56,121 nucleotides of DNA from Methylobacter sp. (GTDB lineage: Bacteria; Pseudomonadota; Gammaproteobacteria; Methylococcales; Methylomonadaceae), in contig NZ_JALOCF010000024.1 of assembly GCF_023227905.1 (NCBI RefSeq), positions 1-56,121 of the forward strand, given 5' to 3'. Positions 33,602-41,910 of the stretch are shown here, piece after piece. Numbering within the stretch: position 1 is the first letter of the stretch; each line of letters opens with the position of its first letter. The translations under genes and the position numbers were made by a program. The notes under the pieces are model-generated. The model was given only the letters and a program-made list of their open reading frames with translations. It searched no databases and was not told where the DNA came from.

Positions 33602-34456
33602 TCAGGTTTTGGGTGGAAGACTGTCTTTGTTACGCCATTGTGCAATTTGCGCGTAGCCCAAAACGGCAATGACGGGAAATAAACTGGCAAAGGCGATCAA
33701 ACCGAAGCCATCCAGTAACGGGTTGCGGCCGGGCACGGCAGCGGCCAGCCCCAAGCCCAATGCGGTAACCAGCGGCACGGTAACCATCGATGTCGTTACC
33801 GCGCCCGAATCATAGGCCAGACCGATAATCAGTTTAGGCGCGAACCGGGTTTGTATCATGACGATGATATAGCCTCCGATAATATATAAATAAAGTTCCG
33901 AACCGGTAACGATCCGAAAGGTGCCGAGAGCGAGACCGAAACCCACGCCGATCGCAACAGAAATTCTTAAGCCCCAAGCCCGGATCGTGCCGGCTGAAAT
34001 TTGTTCGGCTTTAAGGGCGACAGCAAGCAGGGAGGGTTCGGCCAACGCGGTTGCAAAGCCAATGCTGGCGGCAAAAATATAGACCCAGCAATACGATTGC
34101 CAGGCGACCGCCTGTGCAACAGGATCGATACCCAAAAAATCAGGCGTGGTCAACTGCGATGCCATCAGACTTCCCAGCGGAAACAATGCTAAATCCAGCC
34201 CTTCCAGAAAGAAAACAATACCCAGCAAGACATAGAAGAAACCGATAATAGTTTTTCTGGGGTGAGGTAAAGGCTTGCGGATTACCAACAGCTGGAATCC
34301 AATGATAGTGCCGACGATCGGTAAAATATCTCGACAGGTTTCCAACAACTTCAGCGCAAAATGCATTAACCAGTCGAACATAATGACGACAACCGGAAAA
34401 ACATCGCGACCGATTGCCAACAGCTCCAGTGCAAAATGCGTTAGCCAGTCGATCAT
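33602..34456 (-). CDS. DUF1538 membrane protein, second of a pair
   Basis: A 284-residue protein with about seven or eight hydrophobic helices and the DUF1538 pattern: PIVGTIIGFQLLVIRKPLP, LEGLDLALFPLGSLMA, FATALAEPSLLAVA, LRISVAIGVGFGLALG and GLAYDSGAVTTSMVTVPLVTALG, then GRNPLLDGFGLIAFASLFP. Function is unknown; the glycine-rich, repeated polar helices suggest a transporter. The first 25 residues (IDWLTHFALELLAIGRDVFP) are an imperfect duplicate of residues 27-46 (FDWLMHFALKLLETCRDILP), so translation may really begin at the ATG at 34381. With the 34456 start the gene overlaps its neighbour by 4 bp. Confidence 0.85.
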   Translation of the reverse strand: MIDWLTHFALELLAIGRDVFPVVVIMFDWLMHFALKLLETCRDILPIVGTIIGFQLLVIRKPLPHPRKTIIGFFYVLLGIVFFLEGLDLALFPLGSLMASQLTTPDFLGIDPVAQAVAWQSYCWVYIFAASIGFATALAEPSLLAVALKAEQISAGTIRAWGLRISVAIGVGFGLALGTFRIVTGSELYLYIIGGYIIVMIQTRFAPKLIIGLAYDSGAVTTSMVTVPLVTALGLGLAAAVPGRNPLLDGFGLIAFASLFPVIAVLGYAQIAQWRNKDSLPPKT

Positions 34457-35181
34457 ATCGCCATTCCGTAAGCCATCACAAAAATCGCCGGCATCAAAGA
34501 CGCCAAGACCACAAGACCGAAACCGTCGGTTATCGGGTTGCGGCCTTTGATTGAGGTCGCCAAACCGACGCCCAGCGCAGTCACCAGAGGAACGGTAATG
34601 CTCGACGTAGCGATGCCGCCGGAATCATAGGCAATGCCGATGATCTCGACAGGTGCGAAAGGCGTCATGACGGCAATACAAACATAAGCGAAGAAAACCG
34701 GGTAATACACCGGCCAGCCCCGGATAATTCTCAAAACGCCGACCAGAATAGCCAGACCGATAGACAACGCAACGGTTATGCGCAGCCCTAGCGCATAACC
34801 GGCCTTTGCCGTATCGGTTTGTTCTATCAGCTTGCCATTACTGGCGATGGTTGCGGCTTTTTCGGCAACCGCGATCAGCGCCGGTTCGGCGATTGCAGCG
34901 CCAAATCCCAGGCAGAAAGCGAAGGTCAACAGCCAAAATAAACTGCCTTTGCGGGCAAACGCATAAGCCATCGACTCTCCGAGCGGGAATAAGCTTTGCT
35001 CAAGCCCTTGAATAAACAGAGTAAGACCAAGAATAACGAACAGAGCGCCACCGATTAAACTGCCGACGTCGGGAATAGGTTGCCGGATAATCAACACCTG
35101 GAATACCAAGACAACCGCAAGAATAGGCGCCAGGTCTAAAAAACCGCTGAACAGTTGCTTAATAAATGGGTTGTTAGACAT
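34453..35181 (-). CDS. DUF1538 membrane protein, first of a pair
   Basis: A 242-residue homologue of the next gene, with the same helix pattern: VLVFQVLIIRQPIPDVGSLIGG, IQGLEQSLFPLGESMA, GFGAAIAEPALIAVAEKAA, LRITVALSIGLAILVG and GIAYDSGGIATSSITVPLVTALG, then GRNPITDGFGLVVLASLMP. The AEPAL and AYDSG motifs are shared by both copies and are the likely functional core. The two proteins may form a heteromeric membrane complex. It is the first gene of the set. Upstream lie the remains of an HlyD-type gene and a third DUF1538 copy. Confidence 0.86.
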   Translation of the reverse strand: MSNNPFIKQLFSGFLDLAPILAVVLVFQVLIIRQPIPDVGSLIGGALFVILGLTLFIQGLEQSLFPLGESMAYAFARKGSLFWLLTFAFCLGFGAAIAEPALIAVAEKAATIASNGKLIEQTDTAKAGYALGLRITVALSIGLAILVGVLRIIRGWPVYYPVFFAYVCIAVMTPFAPVEIIGIAYDSGGIATSSITVPLVTALGVGLATSIKGRNPITDGFGLVVLASLMPAIFVMAYGMAI

Positions 35182-35296
35182 TCAATCTCTTTATCTGGTT
35201 TTTTAAGGGTTTTTGCTGCAAATCCGGTATCGCAACAATTTTCAGGCGCTTTGAAATGCAAGCTCCGAACCGGAAACTTATACTCAGGCGCTTATT

Positions 35297-35770
35297 TAAT
35301 CATATTTTCCGGTAATTCAATTCTTACTGTACCCGACATTCCGCGGTAAATACAAAACCAATGCCCTGCTCAGTGTTGTCGGCGCCGCCAATCTGGCCGT
35401 GGCTTATGCCGAAGAAGCCGACTTGAGCCGCTTGCAGCCGGGCGCGGAAGGCCTGTTTTACCCGGACGGGGCTGACCTGCCGGCATTCCCGGTGCGGGTG
35501 CTCAGCATTGACCGGGCCGGCGCCCGGCAACTGACGCTGGTGGAACTCGCCTCCCGTTATGGGGGAGCCATCGCGGTCCGCGAAGATGAGCAGCACCGGT
35601 TGATTCCTGAACAAGGCGTTTACCGCCTGCTGTTGCAAGCCGCAAATACCGTATCCGCGCAGCCCATTACCGTGCGCGGCCGACTGGCGTTGAGCACGCC
35701 GCCGGAAAGTCTGGCCGGGCGCCTGGTGCGTTCGGCGATGGCGATATTGATCAGGGAAAGCGGCTGGTAG
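35297..35770 (+). pseudogene. Remnant of an HlyD-type adaptor / M50-linked protein (C-terminal part)
   Basis: On the plus strand an open frame without a proper start runs from just after a TAA near 35297 to a TAG at 35768. It encodes YPTFRGKYKTNALLSVVGA, then YAEEADLSRLQPGAEGLFYP, ELASRYGGAIAVRED, YRLLLQAA and ITVRGRLALS. This resembles the C-terminal half of membrane-fusion (HlyD-like) proteins that occur with or fused to M50 peptidases. The N-terminal membrane part and lipoyl domain are missing. Base composition is visibly more GC-rich than in the flanks, consistent with a foreign fragment. An expressed ~123-residue product from the GTG at 35399 cannot be excluded. Confidence 0.5.
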
Positions 35771-35792
35771 GGAGCGCCGTGCGCGCCTTTTC

Positions 35793-36027
35793 AATTTGAA
35801 TCTGACCGGGATTTATATCTAAAAACTCTGGCTTAATCAGCCGACCCAACGGGAACAACGCCATTTCCAGGCTTTTTGGAAAGCATGCAATACCGATCAG
35901 CATTTCTTTTGAGATGCGCTAACAGTCTGCGAATAACCAGCAACTGAAAGCCGACGATAATCGCAGCAATCGGCAAAGCATTCCGTCGATAATACCTTGG
36001 CGTACTTAACAATCAGTTGTCTAAACA
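35793..36027 (-). pseudogene. Decayed third DUF1538 gene
   Basis: Reading the minus strand in shifting frames gives LPIAAIIVGFQLLVIR (35929-35976) and LEMALFPLGRLIKPEFLDIN (~35800-35873). These match PIVGTIIGFQLLVIR and GLDLALFPLGSLM of the intact DUF1538 protein at 33602-34456. Frames change between the two blocks and the rest of the gene is missing. The HlyD-type remnant abuts its broken end, and its start overlaps the 3' end of hsdR. Confidence 0.65.
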
Positions 36028-39000
36028 TATTGTCGCCTCAAAATCGTCACACAGCTTATCAACCAAGTCATCCATTTCCTTGAAAAAATAATCTCCCACT
36101 TTCTGGCGGTTTAGCGCTCTGTAGCGACGATATAGCTTGGCAAAGTCATCGTAGATTTCCGCTTCCGATGCTTGCGACTTAATTTTGACGATTAATCGCT
36201 CGCCCTCATTGGCGGTCTGGACATAGCCAAAAAAATCTTTAATCTTTGAGTCAAAATCCAGAATCATCGACCCAACCAAAGCCTCTTGCTCATTGCGTGC
36301 GGCAATGATCTTTAGAATATCAAACTGAGAACCACCGCCATACTCGGCCCCCTCAGCCACCTTCAGCGGCTTCTTTTTCTTTTCTGTCGGCTCATAAGTG
36401 ACGACTTCGATAATCCCAATCTGATTGTCAAAATACACTTCAATCGGGTCTTTCACATCGTCAGACCGGTGCATCATGTTATAGAGCGTATTAAACTTGC
36501 GCCAGAAAAACAAAAAGCCCGGCTCGCTATATTTGGCCTCAAGCTCGATCACATATTCAATGCGATTGAGAATAGTGAAATACTGCGCCGCCTTGGCTTT
36601 GATGTCCGCAGTGTGTTGAGGGTTAGCGTCGATGTATTCTTTCAAGCCGCTTTCAAAGTCCAGGTAGCTTTCCGGGGCTTCACGCTTGGCTTGGTCTTTG
36701 TAAATCGCCATAAATACTGTAAAAAACTTAGTAAAGGTATCCGATTTTTTCAGCTCTATCAGCAGAATATCCAATACCTTCTTGTCGCCAAACGGGTCAA
36801 AATCGCTCACCACCACATCGGAAAAATGTTCGAACGCGTCTTTGATGTTTTGCACATTTACATTGTTGTAGGAGAAATCGACAATCTTGCAATCGTTCTT
36901 ATATTTAGCGGTGCGATTGACGCGGGAAATGGTTTGAATGGCGCTGATGCCTTTAATCTCTTTATCCAGAAACAAGGTATGTAATCTTTTCTCATCAAAG
37001 CCGGTTTGCAGTTTTGCCACCACAATCACCAATCCGTTTTTATTCAGCGCAAAGCTTTCCAAAACCTTTTCTTCGGATAAGCCGCCATTCAGCCCGGTAG
37101 CGCTTTGCTCGTCCTGATTATTCGAATACACCACATGAATCGGAGCATCAGCATACTTTGCATATTTAGGGCGTTTCACCAACTCCTTAAAATACCTGGT
37201 CACTGCCTGCTGATAAGCAATCGCTGCTTTAATGGAATGCACCGCCAGCATAGCCTTGCCCGTGCCGCGAATTTGGCGATACACATCTTTCACCAATAAG
37301 TCCGCCACATACTTGGCGATGGCATCGATGCGTTCACGGTTTTCATAGACCTGTTTTTTCTGAGCGTCTTTGTATTCTTTTTCGGTGAAACCTTCCAGCA
37401 GATTGCCTGGCAAATCGAACAACATTTTGGACGCCACCGGCACAATGTTTTTCAGCGGATTCAGGATAAAACCATCCTCAATCGCCTCTTTCATCGTGTA
37501 ACTATCGAAAGGACGCCAAAGTTTTTCGCTTTCGGCATAACCGCTGAATTCGCCGAATCGCGCCAGCGTATGGTCATCGGGAGTGGCGGTAAAGCCGATA
37601 ATCAGGTTCTTTTTGGTACTGACCTCGGCATACGCGGCATTATCGAACGGCCTTTGCAGTTCGTCGAAAATACTGACCATTTCTTCATGCTGGTCGCCGC
37701 TGTTGGAGCGGTGAATCTCGTCAATCAAAAACACAATACGCAGCGTGGCAAGTTTTTGCAGTACATCGGCATCCAGCATCTCGCGCACCGAACCGAATTT
37801 TTGCAAATTCACAATCACCAGGCGGGTATCCGATGCCAGCGCCTGTTGAAAGGTTTTTTTATTGGTAGCTTCCACGTACATGCGATTATCGATGTTCATA
37901 TTCAACATCAGCGAATCAATCTGGCTACGCAGTTGCAGCCTGTCCACCACGATCATAATTTTGTCGTAGACGTATTCGCCATCCCGGCGCAAATCTTTCA
38001 GCTGCAATGCAGACCAGCCGATGATATTGGATTTGCCGAACCCTGCCGCGTATTGCATCAGCAAGGAATACACGTTTTTGTTATTCGAATAGGCTTTGCG
38101 CTTTTCCAGCAGCTCTTTTTTCTTGGCTTCGCCTACGCCCGCCAACTGTTTTTCCAGCAGTTTTTCAAAATAATCGGGCTCTTGCTCGTGCGCCAAAAAC
38201 TCATCAATCTTGGCCATGATTTTATCGGTGCCGAATTTCTGCTTGGGCCGTGGCGAAATTAAATGCCCCGTTTCGTTTTTAACTTCTTTCACGCCCTTGT
38301 TAACGTACACATCGCGCTCAATAAAGTTGTAATACAAGATTTCTTTCTCGATAAAGAATTTGCCATACAGCGCGGTAAACAACTCTTTCAACTTGTCTTT
38401 CTTCTCGGCGTCCGGCCTCAGCAGCGGATAAGGCTTAAATACTCCGCGGGCTTTTTTCTCAAGCTCTTCGCGATCATATTTTCCTTCGCGGCAGGTCGCT
38501 AAAATTTCGTCAAAATAATCCGCAATCGTGCGGATGGCAAAGGTCTCGCCAACGTCAGTGGTGGTGATGTGAATGGCTTTTTCAAAAATCTTCAGGAAGT
38601 CTTTGCGCTCAACCTGCTTTTCATAATCGCTCAACATCGTATTGCTGTCGATATGCTGGTGATAAACTTTTATCGCGTCGAAGTAATCTTTAATCACCTT
38701 ACCACGGCCATTTTTAGTGGCGTTCTGGTTGGTGTAGTTGTTTTTTAATTCGCTGTAAGCCAAATAAATGCCGTTCACAAACAACACAATATCCGGGCGG
38801 AAAGAGAACACCTGCTTGCCCTGGTAGCTGTATTTATAGGGCAGTTCCTGCACCACGGAAAAAATGTTCTCATCGAACAGCGCATTGTCGTGAATCACGC
38901 TGTCGCCGGTGTAAAACAGATGCAGCTTGATGCCCTGCAAGCTGATGGACTTATTGGCATTGATAAACAAAGCCATATTTCGGCTGCTGGCGATACGCTC

Positions 39001-39228
39001 CTGGATCAGTACAATCAACTCTTGCAGCAATAGCTTTTCATTGCCCCGGTATTTTTTCAGCAGGGTTTCATAGGGCTTTTTGTTCAACTCGGTGCCGGAA
39101 ATAAACGCCTGCAAATCCTCTTCAATAATCAGCGCTTGAGTGACGGTATTGGCTTTGACTTCCTTATAGCCCAAGCCCTCCCGAAAGAATGGGATTAAAA
39201 ACTTATCTTGCAGATGGAGTTCATTCAT
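36013..39228 (-). CDS. hsdR: Type I restriction enzyme, R subunit (nuclease-helicase)
   Basis: A 1071-residue motor and nuclease subunit. An N-terminal PD-(D/E)XK nuclease domain contains FRPDIVLFVNGIYLAYSELKN (~165-185), with the Asp and Glu-x-Lys residues. A SF2 translocase follows, with Walker A-like AAGFGKSNIIGW (~400), the DEIH box VFLIDEIHRSNSGD (~505), GFTATP (~550), and LQTGFDEKRL and QTISRVNRTAK (~780-815). It degrades unmodified DNA with HsdM and HsdS. The ATG at 39228 is chosen because it overlaps the upstream AlbA_2 gene by 8 bp and begins the conserved sequence. It is the last gene of a six-gene operon. Confidence 0.95.
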   Translation of the reverse strand: MNELHLQDKFLIPFFREGLGYKEVKANTVTQALIIEEDLQAFISGTELNKKPYETLLKKYRGNEKLLLQELIVLIQERIASSRNMALFINANKSISLQGIKLHLFYTGDSVIHDNALFDENIFSVVQELPYKYSYQGKQVFSFRPDIVLFVNGIYLAYSELKNNYTNQNATKNGRGKVIKDYFDAIKVYHQHIDSNTMLSDYEKQVERKDFLKIFEKAIHITTTDVGETFAIRTIADYFDEILATCREGKYDREELEKKARGVFKPYPLLRPDAEKKDKLKELFTALYGKFFIEKEILYYNFIERDVYVNKGVKEVKNETGHLISPRPKQKFGTDKIMAKIDEFLAHEQEPDYFEKLLEKQLAGVGEAKKKELLEKRKAYSNNKNVYSLLMQYAAGFGKSNIIGWSALQLKDLRRDGEYVYDKIMIVVDRLQLRSQIDSLMLNMNIDNRMYVEATNKKTFQQALASDTRLVIVNLQKFGSVREMLDADVLQKLATLRIVFLIDEIHRSNSGDQHEEMVSIFDELQRPFDNAAYAEVSTKKNLIIGFTATPDDHTLARFGEFSGYAESEKLWRPFDSYTMKEAIEDGFILNPLKNIVPVASKMLFDLPGNLLEGFTEKEYKDAQKKQVYENRERIDAIAKYVADLLVKDVYRQIRGTGKAMLAVHSIKAAIAYQQAVTRYFKELVKRPKYAKYADAPIHVVYSNNQDEQSATGLNGGLSEEKVLESFALNKNGLVIVVAKLQTGFDEKRLHTLFLDKEIKGISAIQTISRVNRTAKYKNDCKIVDFSYNNVNVQNIKDAFEHFSDVVVSDFDPFGDKKVLDILLIELKKSDTFTKFFTVFMAIYKDQAKREAPESYLDFESGLKEYIDANPQHTADIKAKAAQYFTILNRIEYVIELEAKYSEPGFLFFWRKFNTLYNMMHRSDDVKDPIEVYFDNQIGIIEVVTYEPTEKKKKPLKVAEGAEYGGGSQFDILKIIAARNEQEALVGSMILDFDSKIKDFFGYVQTANEGERLIVKIKSQASEAEIYDDFAKLYRRYRALNRQKVGDYFFKEMDDLVDKLCDDFEATICLDN

Positions 39229-40579
39229 TAGGCTTACTGACCTCTGGCTTGACGGTAATGTAACGTTGATTGGGGCTGGAAGGCTTGTCGGGAATGGTTG
39301 GTACCAGTTTGCCGGAGGCAATAAGGGGCAGTAAAAAGGTATCGCGAAAATGCTCACGATGGCTTAAGCCGAGATGCTGCATCATTTCTTTCGTTGAACG
39401 GGGAACTGCGCAAAACTGTAACAGCTCGTCAGCTTGATCGGTAACCTGTCCGGTAACCTGTCCGGTAGCCTGTCCGGTAGCTTGTTCGAAACCTTCGGCA
39501 TAAGGCAACACCAGCCGAATAAAATTGGCGGTAAAACGGTAAACGCTACGGGGATAATACTCAAGAATGCGCGGCACGCCGGAGCCCAGCTGCTCGACCA
39601 TGTCCAAGTCCCGAAAAACCCGCATCAGCTCTTTATTTTGCGGCACCGAATAACCCATAAAAAACTCTTCTTCATCGAATCCGGAAGGCAGGCCTCCGGC
39701 AGAAGTAATCTCCAAACGATCCGCAAAAAGCTCGAATTTGGGCGGCACTTCATTGCTGTAATTATTGTGGATGATCGCGTTGATAACCGCCTCGCGCAGT
39801 GCGACGGGATTCAATAACTTGCGTTCTTCACGCAGGTTCGGCGTAATGCGGGCAAAGGTTTTATTCTCGACCTTGAGCTTTTCCAGCACCGCTTTGGTAG
39901 CCTTCACCAACGAGCAATAGCCGTACTCTTCATTTTCGATCAGATTCACCCTATCAGTACCTGCGTACTTGGCAACCTTAATCGACAAGCCGTTAACGTC
40001 CGAAAGCAAGTAAGCGGCATAGTTGTAAGCGCCATCTTCGGTCAGCAGTTCCAGATTACGCGCGAACCGGTCATTCAGTTTTAACGGCGTTTCGCTGTAA
40101 TAAATTTTCAGCTGTTCGAAGCTCAGCGCTTGCTTGCGCGATTTTATGGTGCCGATGGAATTGCGAATCCTGCCTGCAAACAAATCCTCGATCATCCTGA
40201 CCGGCATAGGTTCCGAGGCGCTGCCGATCCGGATATAGCAACCCTTGGCCGACATGCCCATTTTGGACAAGTAATACGGTTTTTCGGAACCGCCGGCTAC
40301 GGTAATTTTGACGATCTTTTTTTCATCGCGGGTTTCGGCGATCACGTCAAACAAGCCCATCGTTGAAGGGCTGATGTTATTTTTAATGCGATCCTTGATT
40401 TTCAGTTGCAAAGTATCGGCATCGGTAACGCCTATGACTTTCTGTATTTTGTCGTCAATGCCGATATAAATCACGCCGCCGTCGCGATAATTAAGAAAAG
40501 CAATCACCTCTTTTTCGAGCGTATCGGTCAGTTCGCGTTTGAGTTCGATGCGGTTGGATTCTTGCCATTCTTTTTGCAT
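39221..40579 (-). CDS. AlbA_2 (Schlafen-like) DNA-binding protein with a TGQ-repeat linker
   Basis: A 452-residue protein. The N-terminal AlbA_2 domain (~1-130) has ESNRIELKRELTD and VIAFLNYRDGGVIYIGIDD, then SAKGCYIRIGSASEPMP. A central ATPase-C-like region (~240-360) has LREAVINAIIHNNYSNEVPPKFELFADRLEI and SAGGLPSGFDEEE. A repeated TGQATGQVTGQVTDQ linker (~380) precedes a winged-helix tail. Proteins of this kind often occur inside type I restriction operons, where their task is not established; a regulatory or nucleic-acid-binding role is likely. The start codon overlaps the hsdS stop by one base and the end overlaps hsdR. Confidence 0.88.
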   Translation of the reverse strand: MQKEWQESNRIELKRELTDTLEKEVIAFLNYRDGGVIYIGIDDKIQKVIGVTDADTLQLKIKDRIKNNISPSTMGLFDVIAETRDEKKIVKITVAGGSEKPYYLSKMGMSAKGCYIRIGSASEPMPVRMIEDLFAGRIRNSIGTIKSRKQALSFEQLKIYYSETPLKLNDRFARNLELLTEDGAYNYAAYLLSDVNGLSIKVAKYAGTDRVNLIENEEYGYCSLVKATKAVLEKLKVENKTFARITPNLREERKLLNPVALREAVINAIIHNNYSNEVPPKFELFADRLEITSAGGLPSGFDEEEFFMGYSVPQNKELMRVFRDLDMVEQLGSGVPRILEYYPRSVYRFTANFIRLVLPYAEGFEQATGQATGQVTGQVTDQADELLQFCAVPRSTKEMMQHLGLSHREHFRDTFLLPLIASGKLVPTIPDKPSSPNQRYITVKPEVSKPNE

Positions 40580-41910
40580 CAGGCCACCTTGATTTTCCCG
40601 GTCACCACATCGTTAATCAGGGTAAGGCGCAGTTCCTTGAGCTTGTCGATTTGACTGTTGATGGTAGAGATTATGCGGTCGATGTGGGCGGTTTTTTCGT
40701 CGAGGTAATTGGCGATGGCTTTTTGCTCTTTTTTATCCGGCATTACGATAGGTAAGCATTCAAAATCAATTGTCTTCATTTGAAGAGAATTTGGACGAAT
40801 ACCTTGGAGATACTTTGAATAACCAAAGACATAAAGGTCTGACCGCATCAGGTAATGAAGAAAGGGGCCAACAATAGTATGATTAAGATGGTATGCACGA
40901 TAAGCTGGACTTACATAGCCTCTATGCTGTGAAACGCCAATACCACGGTAATTGAGCCACATGGTATTTACTACAAGCTGACCTGGGTGAACGACACGAT
41001 AATCTGCCAACTCTTCTTTTGTTCGCATCTGTATTTCATTCTCATAAACCTTAACTTCGATACCACGGTAGCCTGATACGGAAAGCATTTCTCCTACAGG
41101 ATTAAGGCCATTTTTTTCCTTGCTCTGTGCAGAGTAATCCTTCAGTCGCTTCACCTCCCAATGTGCTGGTACTTCACCTATCCACTCAACCCCGCTGTCT
41201 TTCATCGGCACGGTTTTATCCAGCCCACGGATGACGGTTTCGTTGATCAGGGATTGTTTGAGCTTGCCGTACTGTTCCGCCTTTTGGCTGAGCAGGTCTA
41301 TTTGGCGGTCAATCTGCGCGGTTTTGGTGTCGAGGTAGGCTGCAATGGTTTGTTGCTCGGATAGTGAAGGAAATGGAAAGCTTATGCTCAACAGCTTTTC
41401 TTGACCAAGATTTTTCATGCTTGGACTCGTACCCGTAGCAAGTGTCGAGAGCAAAAAACGGAATGCACTACAGCCTATTAGCAAGCTCAACCATTTAGAA
41501 TCCAGCTTTACATTTGTCAAGAAAACAGTCTGCCACAGCCTATCTGGCAAAAAGAGATTCGGGTAATCTTTGGGAATGTATGCACTTGCACCAACGAGCT
41601 GTGGTGTATTCATTCTACTGATAATAATTCTTCCAACACGAACAGATACACATACCCTCTCTATTTCTGTAGGCCAGACACTTTTATTTTGATTGGGAAG
41701 AAATGTGCCTTTACCGACGCAGCTAGTCTTCAGTACACCAATATTGTCGCCTTCAACTGGCTCATCAGAGGCATTTACACTGACGCCTGATTCCAATTTC
41801 GCAATAACATCTTTTAATCTCAAATTAGGCCAACAACTTGGTGTCGCGCTAATCCACTCAACCCCGCTGTCTTTATAAGCCTCATAGCGATTTATACTCT
41901 GCAACTTCAT
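40579..41910 (-). CDS. hsdS: Type I restriction enzyme, specificity subunit
   Basis: A 443-residue HsdS with two target-recognition domains, each introduced by YKDSGVEWI or MKDSGVEWIGEVPAHW. Each is closed by a conserved helical spacer: LSEQQTIAAYLDTKTAQIDRQ (~185-205) and EQKAIANYLDEKTAHIDRI (~400-418). The two TRDs differ fully, so a bipartite DNA site is expected; the target cannot be read from the sequence. The two spacer repeats set the distance between half-sites. The start overlaps the second DUF1016 gene by 4 bp. The TRD-coding parts look more AT-rich than the spacers, as is common for swapped TRDs. Confidence 0.95.
   Translation of the reverse strand: MKLQSINRYEAYKDSGVEWISATPSCWPNLRLKDVIAKLESGVSVNASDEPVEGDNIGVLKTSCVGKGTFLPNQNKSVWPTEIERVCVSVRVGRIIISRMNTPQLVGASAYIPKDYPNLFLPDRLWQTVFLTNVKLDSKWLSLLIGCSAFRFLLSTLATGTSPSMKNLGQEKLLSISFPFPSLSEQQTIAAYLDTKTAQIDRQIDLLSQKAEQYGKLKQSLINETVIRGLDKTVPMKDSGVEWIGEVPAHWEVKRLKDYSAQSKEKNGLNPVGEMLSVSGYRGIEVKVYENEIQMRTKEELADYRVVHPGQLVVNTMWLNYRGIGVSQHRGYVSPAYRAYHLNHTIVGPFLHYLMRSDLYVFGYSKYLQGIRPNSLQMKTIDFECLPIVMPDKKEQKAIANYLDEKTAHIDRIISTINSQIDKLKELRLTLINDVVTGKIKVA

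Noticed and set aside
37570..38262. 230-codon frame on the plus strand inside hsdR
   Set aside because: Antisense shadow of the helicase region; no start signal and no domain.
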